From positions 124,001 to 188,000 of the forward strand of contig CALKHR010000080.1 in the NCBI GenBank assembly GCA_937988885.1: 64,000 bases of DNA. The letters run 5' to 3'. This document shows, piece after piece, positions 8,616-16,901 of this stretch (position 1 is its first letter; the number at the start of each line of letters is the position of its first letter). Origin of the DNA: an uncultured Roseiflexaceae bacterium (GTDB lineage Bacteria; Chloroflexota; Chloroflexia; Chloroflexales; Roseiflexaceae). The notes below the pieces were generated by a model. It was not told where the DNA came from and did no database searches. It was given only the letters and a program-made list of their open reading frames with translations. The translations under genes were made by a program, and so were the position numbers.

Positions 8616-9539
8616 ATGACAGTTGTACTTGTTGGAGGAACCGGACGGCTCGGTCACGCGCTTGCCGAAACATTGGTGGCGCGCGGCGAGCCTGTGCGCG
8701 CCCTGGTGCGCTCGGGTAAACGCGCGGGCCACCTACGGGCGCTCGGCATCGAACTTGAGGTCGGCGACCTGCTCGACATGCGTTCGTTGCGCCGCCTCCT
8801 CGATGATGCGCGGGTGGTCGTCACGGCGGCGCAGGGCGATCCGCTGAGCCGCCAACGTGCAGCATCGCAGGTCGATAGTCTCGGCAACCAAAACCTGATC
8901 AACGCTGCTAGTGCGGCTGGGATCGAGCAGTTTATCTTTATCTCCGCGCTGCACGCCGATAGCGCCCCGCACAATGTGGTGCGCCTCTACCAGAAGCATC
9001 TGGCCGAGGAGTATTTGCGGGCCAGCGGGTTGCGTTACACCATCCTGCGGCCAGCCACGTTTATCGAGACGTTCGCCCCCGATGCGCCGCTTGGCCGTAT
9101 TATGGAGCGCTTTGGTGTGGGTCTGCTGCCGAACGGTGGTAATACCCTGCACTCGTTCTGCGCGGTGGCCGATGTGGCCCGTGCCGCAGCGGCGGTGATC
9201 AATCGCCCCGAAGCCTACAACCAGGTGCTGCCGATCGGCGGCGATGAGGACCTCAGCTATCGCGAAGCCTTCCAACGTATCGAGCGGCTGCTCGATCGGC
9301 GGATGACGTTGCTGCCGTGTGGCAAGCTTACTCAGGGCACTATGTCGCTCGCGATACGCGCCATGTGGCCGAACTTGCCGAGCATGTTGAAGTGGGCGCA
9401 GTTCCTAGAGCGGGTTGGCGATACCTGCACCATGCCGATGTGGCTGGCCGAGGAATTGGGCACATCCACCAGATTCAATGAAGGGATCCGATATTTGTAT
9501 CGAACCCCTTCGCGTACAGTCGATCAGATTGTAGAGTAA
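8616..9539 (+). CDS. NmrA/SDR-family NAD(P)-binding protein
   Basis: Atypical short-chain dehydrogenase. GGTGRLGHALAETL near residue 7 binds the dinucleotide, and RALVRSGKR follows strand two as in NADP-preferring NmrA-like proteins. QFIFISALHAD and LRYTILRPATFIET are typical of the NmrA/complex I NDUFA9-like group. There is no clear Tyr-x-x-x-Lys; YQKHLAEEYL may be the degenerate site. An AGGAAGAG stands before ATG 8616. Same strand as gatD, 46 bp downstream, so probably co-transcribed. Substrate cannot be told; a redox sensor or assembly-factor role is as possible as an enzyme. Confidence 0.82.
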   Translation: MTVVLVGGTGRLGHALAETLVARGEPVRALVRSGKRAGHLRALGIELEVGDLLDMRSLRRLLDDARVVVTAAQGDPLSRQRAASQVDSLGNQNLINAASAAGIEQFIFISALHADSAPHNVVRLYQKHLAEEYLRASGLRYTILRPATFIETFAPDAPLGRIMERFGVGLLPNGGNTLHSFCAVADVARAAAAVINRPEAYNQVLPIGGDEDLSYREAFQRIERLLDRRMTLLPCGKLTQGTMSLAIRAMWPNLPSMLKWAQFLERVGDTCTMPMWLAEELGTSTRFNEGIRYLYRTPSRTVDQIVE

Positions 9540-9543
9540 ACAG

Positions 9544-11139
9544 CTACCAGTTGCGATTGCGCACGGCGTACTCCACGGCGCTGCGCAGGTCGGCCTTGGT
9601 CATCAGGTCGCTGAGGTCGGCGCCGCTTGCCACAATCGCTTGGGCAACCTCTGGCCCAATACCCACCAGGATACAGCGCGCACCCATGAGGCGAGCGGCC
9701 CATGTGGCCTTGAGCAGCCAATCGACCAGGGTGATGTCCACCACCGGAACACCAGTGATGTCGAGGATCACGATGCGGGCGTGCTGGTTGGTGACGCCTT
9801 CGAGCAACCGATCGAGCAGCATCTTGCCGCGCTCGGCATCGATCTCGCCAACCAACGGCAGCAGTAGCACCCGATCCAAGATCGAGATGACGGGCACGCT
9901 CAGCGCGCGGATGGTCACTGCCATCTGAGCGCGGGCCTCGGTAGAGGCGTGTAGTTCTGCAAGGGTCTGCTGCAACTCGGCGTTCTGCGCCTGCAGTGCG
10001 GCCTGCTGCCGAGCGACTTCCTCACGCTGCTCTAACAGCGCCATAGAAGTTTGGTTGAAGGCCTTCGCAAGTTCGCCGATCTCACTGCCATCACGAATAT
10101 CAACCACCACACCGTAGTCGCCCTTGGTGAGTTGTTGCGTTGCGGAGACAAGACTCAAGAGCGGTCTTGTCATCGTCTTAGGCAGCACCCAACCGAAGAT
10201 AGCTGCGATCACGATGGTGAGCAGGAGCGCCGATGCGGTGAGTTGCTGCGTCAGCGTGCTCTGGTATTCGAGCTCTTCGGTGGTTCTGTTGAGCTGCTCC
10301 AACGCCATGCTACCGATTTGGTTGGCCTGGGATTGCAGGCGGCTACCAAGCTCGTTGACGAGCAAGGTGCGCTGCTGCTGGATCGGCTCAAGCGTCGCCA
10401 TGTACGAGTTGAGCGTCTCGGTGGCGCTGGCAGTCTTGCTGAGCACCTGGGTGATCGCTAGCTTCGTCTGCTGGTTTACGCGCTCAAGCTCAAACCCAAC
10501 CAAGAAATCGGCTTCGTGCAGCTCGTTGAGAGCTTGACGACCGTGTTCATCCTTCGACTCGCTGATCAGGCGAGCACTCCACAGGATCGCGCGCTGGAGG
10601 TGCTGTTGCGCGCGGGTGAACCGCCCCATAGTCGCGACATCGGGGTCGCCGCTATTGAGATAGGCGATCGTGGTGCTGTTTAAGGTGACAACGACTTCCG
10701 AAAGGTTACCGTTGAGTGTCGTTCGCATGGCTTGCTGATCGGCAAGCTGCTTAGTGAGTGTTTGGAAAGCCGCCTCATACTCATCGAGTTGTTGTGAAAG
10801 TTGATTGAGCCGGACCTGTTGCTCTCCACTCGATAAGGTAACCTGAGTTTCATTGATGATGTTGCTAAGCTGCTGGAGGGCGACAGAGGCCATACCGAGG
10901 TGATCGGAAGTGGGTTGTTGGAGATACCGATCGACCGCCAATTGAGTACTTGTGACGGCGTTTACCAATTCTGCGCTGGCTTCTACATCGTTTGTGACTT
11001 CAGCACCAAGTGTTTGGATCTGTGAGGTCTGCCCACTTGCGCGGATCATTGAGAACAATGCGAGCGCTATGATCAGGACCAACATCAAACCATAGCCGAG
11101 CAGCATTCGGTGTTGAAGGCGTAAATTATGCCACAGCAT
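9544..11139 (-). CDS. membrane sensor with HAMP, coiled coil and STAS domain (RsbR-like)
   Basis: Predicted membrane-bound regulator of the RsbR kind, which in partner-switching pathways controls an anti-sigma factor. Starting at ATG 11139 (GAGAG 7 nt before) it has a membrane helix (about 12-34), an extracytoplasmic helical region of about 270 residues, a second membrane helix near 310-330, a HAMP-like segment, a coiled coil rich in Gln and Ala, and a C-terminal STAS domain with LPLVGEID and LDITGVPVVDIT; the Thr in the last motif is at a position often phosphorylated in RsbR. A longer GTG start (11172) is less likely. No RsbT or other partner gene is nearby. A paralogue lies at 25099-26412. 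Confidence 0.82.
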   Translation of the reverse strand: MLWHNLRLQHRMLLGYGLMLVLIIALALFSMIRASGQTSQIQTLGAEVTNDVEASAELVNAVTSTQLAVDRYLQQPTSDHLGMASVALQQLSNIINETQVTLSSGEQQVRLNQLSQQLDEYEAAFQTLTKQLADQQAMRTTLNGNLSEVVVTLNSTTIAYLNSGDPDVATMGRFTRAQQHLQRAILWSARLISESKDEHGRQALNELHEADFLVGFELERVNQQTKLAITQVLSKTASATETLNSYMATLEPIQQQRTLLVNELGSRLQSQANQIGSMALEQLNRTTEELEYQSTLTQQLTASALLLTIVIAAIFGWVLPKTMTRPLLSLVSATQQLTKGDYGVVVDIRDGSEIGELAKAFNQTSMALLEQREEVARQQAALQAQNAELQQTLAELHASTEARAQMAVTIRALSVPVISILDRVLLLPLVGEIDAERGKMLLDRLLEGVTNQHARIVILDITGVPVVDITLVDWLLKATWAARLMGARCILVGIGPEVAQAIVASGADLSDLMTKADLRSAVEYAVRNRNW

Positions 11140-11422
11140 GGTAGCACTCTCGAGGCTAAGGGGTGTCACCAAGATAGTTTGAGAAATCCGCTTCGCCGAG
11201 GATCCACTTTACCATCGACACCACAGGGCGGTTGTATTATTCTATGATAGTTGATTCACGTACTCAAGAGGTGTAACGATTATTGATCTGCAATGATACG
11301 AAATCGCAATGGTTATAAAAGAGTTGAAAACGATAGAACTGCAACATCAGAACAATTCACACTTACAATAAATCGCTCGAATTATAACATATTTTATACC
11401 TTTGGGTGTAAAGGAGTTATCT
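11140..11422. other. AT-rich divergent intergenic region
   Basis: About 280 bp between the STAS sensor (minus) and the flavoprotein (plus). No gene is visible and no promoter stands out enough to place it. Confidence 0.4.
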
Positions 11423-13078
11423 ATGACCGTCGTATCCTCGTATGATGCAATTATTGTTGGAGGCGGACACAATGGTTTAACTTGCGCAGGCTATCTGCAA
11501 CGCGCAGGTTTACGGGTATTGGTGCTCGAGCGACAGCCGATTGTGGGTGGCGCGGTGTGCACCGAAGAGCTGATCCCGGGCTATAAAATCGATGTTGGCT
11601 CCTCTGCCCACATTATGATTCACCTGACTCCGGTTGTGCGCGATTTAGAGTTGGAGCGCTACGGCCTTGAATATATCGATATGGATCCGTTTGCGTTTTA
11701 TCCGTTGCCGGATGGTTCGGGGGCGATCAGTTTTTATCGGGATGTCGAGCGGACGTGTGAGTCGATCGCGCGTGTCTCGTCCCGCGATGCGCAGGCGTAT
11801 CGGCAGTTTATGGCGTTTTGGCAGCCGATCAACGAGGGTGTGTTCGAGGCGTTTCTGAACCCGCCGAGCATGGTGCGCTTGTTTGGTGGGGTGGCGAAGG
11901 GTCAGGCGTTGAGTGGCCAGTTGCGCAATACGGTCGAGACGGTGCGCCGTTTGTTCACTTCCTACGCGCAGTTGATCAACGAGACGTTCGAGAGCGAGGC
12001 GATGCGCGCTGCGATGACGTGGCTGGCGGCGCAATCGGGGCCGCCACCCGATGAGCTCGGCGCTGGCGATTTCTTTGGTTGGCACACGATGATCCACCAG
12101 AGCGGCGCGAAGCATCCCCGTGGCGGCAGCGGGATGCTCACGCAGGCGATGGCCCGTTCGCTGGAGGCGGCGGGTGGCACGGTGCGCGTGGCGGCTCCGG
12201 TGCGACGGATCTTGGTGCGCCAAGGCAAAGTGGCTGGGGTGGAGTTGGAGAGCGGCGAGCAGATCGCGGCGCCGTTGGTGATCTCGAATGCGCATGTGGT
12301 CACGACGCTGCAAGATCTGGTGGGCTTTGAGCATTTGCCGAGCGCTTTGGCGAGCCGCGTGCGCAACATCCGCATCGGCAACGGCTTCGGGATGACGGTG
12401 CGTTGTGCGGCTTCGGAGTTGCCCGATTATCTGGCGGCTCCTTCCGGCGGGCGCCCCCACGAGAGCCACCACGGCCTGCAGTTGTTGGCCCCTTCGATGG
12501 AGTATGTGCGCAAAGCCTACGTCGATTATCTGCAGGGAATACCCTCGCGCGATCCGGCGGTGATCGCGATGACGTTCTCGGCCATCGATCCGACCGTCGC
12601 GCCCCCCGATAAGCATACGGTCTTTCTGTGGGCGCAGTACTTCCCCTACGAGTTGGCGAACGGTATGCAGTGGGATTCGATACGCGAGCAGGTGGCCGAT
12701 AACGTACTGGAGGTGTTGTACCGCTATGCGCCGAATATGCGCGGCGCGATCTTCGATCGGGTGATCCAGACGCCTCTCGATCTGGAGCGGCGTTTGGGTT
12801 TGCTGCGCGGCAATGTGATGCATGTCGAGATGGCGTTCGACCAGATGTTTTTCTTCCGCCCGTTGCCGGAGTTGGCGGGCTACCGAACGCCGATCTCGGG
12901 CTTGTACCTGACCGGGGCGAGCACGCACCCGGGTGGTGGCGTGTTCGGGGCGAGCGGCTACAATACGGCGCGGGTTGTGTTGGCGGATCGGCGGCGACGC
13001 GGCTTGTGGGCTGGTGTGGCGCTGGCTGGCGCTGGTGCGGCTGGCGTGTGGCTGGCGAATCGGCAGCGCAGGCGCTAG
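11423..13078 (+). CDS. FAD-dependent oxidoreductase of the CrtO/PYROXD2-phytoene desaturase group
   Basis: Large flavoprotein (551 residues) of the carotenoid desaturase/ketolase superfamily. IIVGGGHNGLTCAGYLQRAG at residues 9-28 is the FAD-binding Rossmann motif, LVLERQPIVGGAVCTE the second strand, and the C-terminal YLTGASTHPGGGVFGASGYN is the flavin-proximal signature shared by CrtO and PYROXD2 proteins. A final hydrophobic segment followed by RQRRR may hold it at the membrane. The start is fixed by AAGGAG before ATG 11423; an upstream in-frame codon at 11402 is not supported. No other carotenoid gene is adjacent, so a carotenoid substrate is uncertain; a general polyene or lipid oxidoreductase is equally possible. 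Confidence 0.85.
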   Translation: MTVVSSYDAIIVGGGHNGLTCAGYLQRAGLRVLVLERQPIVGGAVCTEELIPGYKIDVGSSAHIMIHLTPVVRDLELERYGLEYIDMDPFAFYPLPDGSGAISFYRDVERTCESIARVSSRDAQAYRQFMAFWQPINEGVFEAFLNPPSMVRLFGGVAKGQALSGQLRNTVETVRRLFTSYAQLINETFESEAMRAAMTWLAAQSGPPPDELGAGDFFGWHTMIHQSGAKHPRGGSGMLTQAMARSLEAAGGTVRVAAPVRRILVRQGKVAGVELESGEQIAAPLVISNAHVVTTLQDLVGFEHLPSALASRVRNIRIGNGFGMTVRCAASELPDYLAAPSGGRPHESHHGLQLLAPSMEYVRKAYVDYLQGIPSRDPAVIAMTFSAIDPTVAPPDKHTVFLWAQYFPYELANGMQWDSIREQVADNVLEVLYRYAPNMRGAIFDRVIQTPLDLERRLGLLRGNVMHVEMAFDQMFFFRPLPELAGYRTPISGLYLTGASTHPGGGVFGASGYNTARVVLADRRRRGLWAGVALAGAGAAGVWLANRQRRR

Positions 13079-13236
13079 GGTCGCTGAACGCGCGTTGGGC
13101 GGCCTCGACCATGCATGACAACGAGCGTTGTTGTTGAGGCGGCGGTGGCGGCTTTTTCCCAAAAGCTTATGCTGCTTGCGCTTGCGAGGGCTTGGCCTGC
13201 GATAGCGGCATCCCGCTGCACGGCTGGTGATACAAA

Positions 13237-13264
13237 GACACCGCAGCTTCGAAGCTGCGGTGTC
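13237..13264. terminator. bidirectional terminator between convergent genes
   Basis: Perfect 28-nt palindrome with arms GACACCGCAGCTTC and GAAGCTGCGGTGTC and no spacer. It lies between the ends of the flavoprotein and the convergent DUF3105 gene, so it can serve both. Confidence 0.6.
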
Positions 13265-13288
13265 GTCGTGTCTGGATTGGGGTGGTGC

Positions 13289-13882
13289 TTAGAGCGGGCG
13301 GCAGACTGGCTCAGGGCCGTTGCCGACGTGTCCGCGGAAGAAGGTGCGGATCTGCTCGGCATCGACGGTGTCGAGCTTGAGCATCCAGTTCCAGGCGGTC
13401 AGCGCGAGTGGTACGTCGAGGTTATCGACGGCGCGCGGCTGGAGGATGACACAGGGGTTCAGTTGCTGCAGCTCGCGGGTGATGTTGGTGAGCTGCGTAA
13501 CCGTCTCTGGTGCGGCATCCTGGCGGTAGTGGATGATGATGAAGCCATGCTCTAGGTTATGCACCGTGATCTCGTCGGGCAGTGGCTCTGTGTAGATACC
13601 GGCGCTCGCTGCGCTGACGTGATGGTAGCCATAGGTTGGCGGGTTGGTGACGTAGGGTGGATGCGGGTCGGTCACATTGGCGATGTGCTGGCTCGGCGGT
13701 GGTGAGCTCGATTCGGTTTGCACGCCAATCTTCTCGCTATTGCTGCGCACCGATAGAGTAGCCGCCAAAATGATGACTACAACGACAACAGCACCACCAA
13801 TCAAGAGCCAGAGGTTATTGTTATTTTGTTTTTTTCGTCGACCTTGGCGTCCGCTAGAACGTCGTGCAGAACTACGAGCCAT
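13289..13882 (-). CDS. DUF3105 membrane-anchored protein
   Basis: The 197-residue protein starts with a basic, Arg/Ser-rich tail, an Asn run (about 20-23) and one membrane helix (about 24-44). The outer part carries the marks of DUF3105: PPYVTNPPTYGYHH, VHNLEHGFIIIHY and FFRGHVGNGPE near the end. The conserved His and Cys residues suggest metal or ligand binding, but the function of the family is unknown. It is convergent with the flavoprotein and shares a palindromic terminator with it; psuG lies upstream on the same strand with a 49-bp gap. Family assignment is from remembered motifs. Confidence 0.8.
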   Translation of the reverse strand: MARSSARRSSGRQGRRKKQNNNNLWLLIGGAVVVVVIILAATLSVRSNSEKIGVQTESSSPPPSQHIANVTDPHPPYVTNPPTYGYHHVSAASAGIYTEPLPDEITVHNLEHGFIIIHYRQDAAPETVTQLTNITRELQQLNPCVILQPRAVDNLDVPLALTAWNWMLKLDTVDAEQIRTFFRGHVGNGPEPVCRPL

Positions 13883-13931
13883 TTGAGCTAACTCCTTATA
13901 AGTTTATGTATGCTTTGGTTGCCACGTTGAA

Positions 13932-14861
13932 TTAGTGCTTGGAGGTTTTGGCAAGTTCCACTGCAATCTGCGTTGCTACCTGGGCGTTTTGGCGTAGGAG
14001 CGCGATATTGGTGCGCATGCTTTCGCCAGAGGTCTCCTCGGCCACTGCGGCGAGCAGGAAGGGTGTGACGGCTTGGCCGCGCACGCCAGCTGCTTGGGCG
14101 CGGGCCAATGCTCGCTCGATGGCGCTTTCGATTTCGTCGCTCGGTAGGGCGACATCGGCGGGTGGCGGTACCACAACGAGCATGCCGCCGCCGCCGAGCG
14201 CGCGGTGTGCTCGCCAGACTGCTGCGATCTCGGCGGGCGTTTCGACGCGGGCGGGGATCGGCAGGCCTGAACTTGCGCTGTAGAATGCCGGGAACTCGTC
14301 GGTGCCTAGGCCGAGCACGGGCACAGCGGCTGTCTCGAGGTATTCGAGGGTGGCTGGCAGGTCGAGGATCGATTTCGCGCCAGCGCAGACGACCAGCACT
14401 GGGGTGCGGGCGAGTTCGGTGAGATCGCCCGAGACGTCCCAAGTGTCGCGCGCGCCGCGGTGCACGCCGCCGATGCCGCCAGTGGCGAACACCGAGATAC
14501 CGCCTGCTGCGGCGAGCGCCATGGTGGCGGCCACAGTGGTGGCGCCGTCGCGGCCCATGGCGATGGCGTAGGCGATATCGCGCTGCGAGAGCTTGAGTAT
14601 CCCCTTGGCTTGGGCGAAATGTTCGATTTGCGCGTCGCTCATGCCGACGGTGGGCACACCGCCGACCACACCGATGGTGGCGGGTGTGGCTTGCCCGCTA
14701 CGCACGACATCCTCCATTGCGCGGGCTAGGTCGAGGTTGTGTGGGTAGGGTAGGCCGTGCGAGATGACGGTGCTTTCGAGGGCGACGACGGGTTGCCCGG
14801 CGGCTTGCGCTGCGCGAACCTGTTCAGAGACGACTACAAGTGGTTTTGTCATTGGAAACAC
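13932..14861 (-). CDS. psuG: pseudouridine-5'-phosphate glycosidase
   Basis: Cleaves pseudouridine 5'-phosphate to uracil and ribose 5-phosphate (physiologically, pseudouridine breakdown). Clear PsuG motifs: PVVALESTVISHGLPYPHN near residue 25, ATIGVVGGVPTVGM, KLSQRDIAYA with the catalytic Lys region, GATTVAATM and VFATGGIGGVHRGA. Full length at 309 residues. The first in-frame start is GTG 14861 with an AGGA 11 nt upstream; ATG 14852 three codons later is the alternative. The usual kinase partner PsuK is not adjacent, although the window has one PfkB-family kinase at 44971. Confidence 0.92.
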   Translation of the reverse strand: MFPMTKPLVVVSEQVRAAQAAGQPVVALESTVISHGLPYPHNLDLARAMEDVVRSGQATPATIGVVGGVPTVGMSDAQIEHFAQAKGILKLSQRDIAYAIAMGRDGATTVAATMALAAAGGISVFATGGIGGVHRGARDTWDVSGDLTELARTPVLVVCAGAKSILDLPATLEYLETAAVPVLGLGTDEFPAFYSASSGLPIPARVETPAEIAAVWRAHRALGGGGMLVVVPPPADVALPSDEIESAIERALARAQAAGVRGQAVTPFLLAAVAEETSGESMRTNIALLRQNAQVATQIAVELAKTSKH

Positions 14862-15058
14862 AACAATTTAAATCCTGATAAACAATATTCCCGGCCTAGT
14901 ATACCAGATGTTACTTCTGTGTGCGCTTTGTTACTGCTTAATACTTGTTAAGAACTTTCGATTGATTTTGTGGTGTGATGGTGAGGTTTCTTTTTCTTGG
15001 TATAGTGATGGCTATCTTTTGGTGACGATGGTGTATTTTTTGAGGATAGGGGTGAGCG

Positions 15059-15682
15059 ATGGCGTTACTTTGTTCGCTTGATGATGCCGAGGCCGAGCCG
15101 CAGGCGTTGAGGTTGTTGCGCGCTGGCGAGACGATTGTGGTGCCGACCGATACGGTCTACGGTGTGGCGGCGGCGGCGCTCGATGCGGCGGCGGTGTTGC
15201 GCTTGTTCGCGGTGAAGCGCCGCCCGTTGTCGCAGGCCATCCCGTTACTGATCGCCGATGTGGGTGATCTGGATGTGGTGGCCCGCTCGGTGCCCGCGGC
15301 GGCGCGGCGGTTGGCGCGTTTGTGGCCGGGCGCGCTGACGTTGGTGGTGCCGGCTGCCCCGCAGTTGCCGCCGGAGTTGTTGGCGGGTGGCGATACTGTG
15401 GCGGTGCGCCTGCCGGATCACGATTGGCTGCGCGGCTTGATTCGGGCATTGGGCAGCCCACTGGCCACGACCAGCGCGAATGTGCACGGTCAGCCCGACC
15501 CACAGACCGCAGAGGAGGCGGCGCGGCAGATCGGGGCGGATGTGGCGTGGATCGGGGATGGCGGCCCGACTCCCGGGCCGATCCCTTCGACGATTGTGGA
15601 TTGTACGGGCGATGCGCTGCGGGTGTTGCGAGCGGGGGCGTTGCCATGGGAGCGGATCGAGGCGGCGCTTGCGGGGGACTAG
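15059..15682 (+). CDS. tsaC: L-threonylcarbamoyladenylate synthase
   Basis: TsaC/Sua5/YrdC-domain enzyme that makes threonylcarbamoyl-AMP from threonine, bicarbonate and ATP for the t6A37 modification of ANN-decoding tRNAs. Signatures are TIVVPTDTVYGVAAAA near residue 27, VKRRPLSQAIPLLI with the substrate-binding KRRP, the SANVHGQPDP region and PSTIVDCTGD at the end. The 207-residue length is that of the short TsaC form without the Sua5 C-terminal domain. AGGGGTGAG stands just before ATG 15059. Transcribed divergently from psuG and followed by a perfect hairpin. Confidence 0.92.
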   Translation: MALLCSLDDAEAEPQALRLLRAGETIVVPTDTVYGVAAAALDAAAVLRLFAVKRRPLSQAIPLLIADVGDLDVVARSVPAAARRLARLWPGALTLVVPAAPQLPPELLAGGDTVAVRLPDHDWLRGLIRALGSPLATTSANVHGQPDPQTAEEAARQIGADVAWIGDGGPTPGPIPSTIVDCTGDALRVLRAGALPWERIEAALAGD

Positions 15683-15710
15683 GGCCGATGCGGGAGCAAG
15701 CGAGAATCAT

Positions 15711-15740
15711 ACAGCCGACAGTATCGGTACTGTCGGCTGT
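15711..15740 (+). terminator. hairpin after tsaC
   Basis: Perfect 13-bp stem (ACAGCCGACAGTA / TACTGTCGGCTGT) with a 4-nt TCGG loop, 28 bp after the tsaC stop codon. The T run is weak, but the geometry is terminator-like; it may also act for the convergent small gene. Confidence 0.6.
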
Positions 15741-15814
15741 TACGTTTATGCAGAGCGGGCCGAACGGCCTACCTCTTCTTCACCACACACTTCTGATCGT
15801 TGGGCCGTTGGTGA

Positions 15815-15979
15815 TTAGGCCGCTTCGCGAAAGTACTCGCCACTGATCAACTCGAACACGAGCTGATCAAGCGTGACCTCGGCCTCGTGATAGGTGCGGG
15901 CAAAGCCGACCAACTCGTTGTCTAGGTACATGGCGTAGTCGCGCGTTTCGCGGTCGTAGACAATCTCTTTGCGATACAT
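15815..15979 (-). CDS. 54-residue hypothetical protein
   Basis: A small gene below usual ORF length cut-offs. The protein begins MYRKEIVYDRETRDYAMY and ends ELISGEYFREAA; it is acidic, soluble, with no Cys and no signal peptide, and its periodicity suggests a beta-hairpin followed by a helix. Support for being real: AGAGGG a few bases before the ATG, a near-consensus promoter (TTGCAA, 17 bp, TATACT) about 60 bp upstream, a dyad overlapping the -10 box, and normal local codon use. Function is unknown. It is flanked by the tsaC terminator on one side and the rhomboid gene, transcribed divergently, on the other. Confidence 0.75.
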   Translation of the reverse strand: MYRKEIVYDRETRDYAMYLDNELVGFARTYHEAEVTLDQLVFELISGEYFREAA

Positions 15980-16021
15980 ACTCGTCCCTCTTTCAGGCGT
16001 GTGGCGCCTAGTTACATGTCT

Positions 16022-16044
16022 TACTTATCGCTATGTCGTAAGTA
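16022..16044 (-). promoter_or_regulatory. operator-like dyad overlapping the -10 box
   Basis: TACTTA at 16022-16027 and TAAGTA at 16039-16044 form a 6-bp inverted repeat with an 11-bp spacer. The right half overlaps the -10 element of the promoter of the 54-residue gene, a position where a bound repressor would block transcription. Confidence 0.45.
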
Positions 16045-16069
16045 TAGCACAATTGTTCTATTTTTGCAA
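16041..16069 (-). promoter_or_regulatory. promoter of the 54-residue gene
   Basis: Reading the minus strand, TTGCAA (16069-16064), a 17-bp spacer and TATACT (16046-16041). Transcription would start near 16034, about 55 nt before the ATG at 15979. Confidence 0.65.
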
Positions 16070-16184
16070 TACCCCAATTTGAAGAGATTTTGGGGAATTT
16101 TCTGCTATACTGCCTGTGCTGCTTTCGTTCTACTCCCAAGTGTTCGTTTTTAGGGCTTTAGCCCGTTAAGAGGATTGGCTCACT

Positions 16185-16901
16185 ATGTTGCCGATTGGTG
16201 ATGTCAACCCCACGCGCCGTTTTCCCATCATGACATACGTGTTGATTGGGATAAATGTTGCTTGCTTTTTGTACGAATTGTCGTTGGGCGCACGGGTTGA
16301 GGAGTTGATTGCCACTTGGGGCGCGCGTTCGAGCGATGTGAGCGCATTATTGGGTGGCGATTTGTCGCTGTTGCCGCGTGTTCTGCTCTCTAGCTTGGTT
16401 TCGATGTTTTTACACGGCGGTTGGCTGCATATCGGCGGGAATATGCTGTTCCTGTGGATCTTTGGCGATAATGTCGAGGATAATTTCGGGAGCTTGCGTT
16501 TCGCGCTGTTCTATGTGTTGTGCGGCTACGGGGCCGTGTTGGTGCAGGGATTAATGACGCCTACCTCGCCGGTGCCTGCGATCGGTGCGTCGGGCGCAAT
16601 CAGCGGTGTGTTGGCGGCGTACCTGCTCTTGTACCCCAGCTACACCGTCCGGGCGCTGCTGTTCGTGTTTATCTTCTTCACGGTGGTGTATGTGCCGGCC
16701 TGGCTGATGATCGTGTTGTGGTTTGTGTTGCAGTTGCTGAGCAGTTGGGCCAGCTTGAGCGACGCCGAGACGATGAGCGGCGGCGTGGCGTATGGCGCCC
16801 ACGTCGGCGGCTTTGTGGTGGGGTTTGTGCTGGCGTTTGTATTCCGCCGAGCGCAACGCCCACCACGCTATGTTATCTACGATCGTCACACTTATTGGTA
16901 A
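16185..16901 (+). CDS. rhomboid-family intramembrane serine protease
   Basis: Six or seven membrane segments in 238 residues. The rhomboid signatures are present: MFLHGGWLHIGGNMLFLWIF with the HxxxN helix, the nucleophile S136 in GASGAISG and the general base H206 in YGAHVGGFVVGF. The N-terminal MLPIGDVNPTRRFP is typical of the short bacterial soluble-tail-free form. The C-terminal tail is basic and cytosolic. It would cleave membrane proteins within or near the bilayer; substrate unknown. ATG 16185 has only a distant AGAGG (12 nt). Its 3' end overlaps that of the convergent amidotransferase gene by 10 bp. Confidence 0.92.
   Translation: MLPIGDVNPTRRFPIMTYVLIGINVACFLYELSLGARVEELIATWGARSSDVSALLGGDLSLLPRVLLSSLVSMFLHGGWLHIGGNMLFLWIFGDNVEDNFGSLRFALFYVLCGYGAVLVQGLMTPTSPVPAIGASGAISGVLAAYLLLYPSYTVRALLFVFIFFTVVYVPAWLMIVLWFVLQLLSSWASLSDAETMSGGVAYGAHVGGFVVGFVLAFVFRRAQRPPRYVIYDRHTYW

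Noticed and set aside
11645..13162. 505-codon minus-strand ORF over the flavoprotein
   Set aside because: Arg/His-rich shadow frame; the plus-strand protein has all family motifs.
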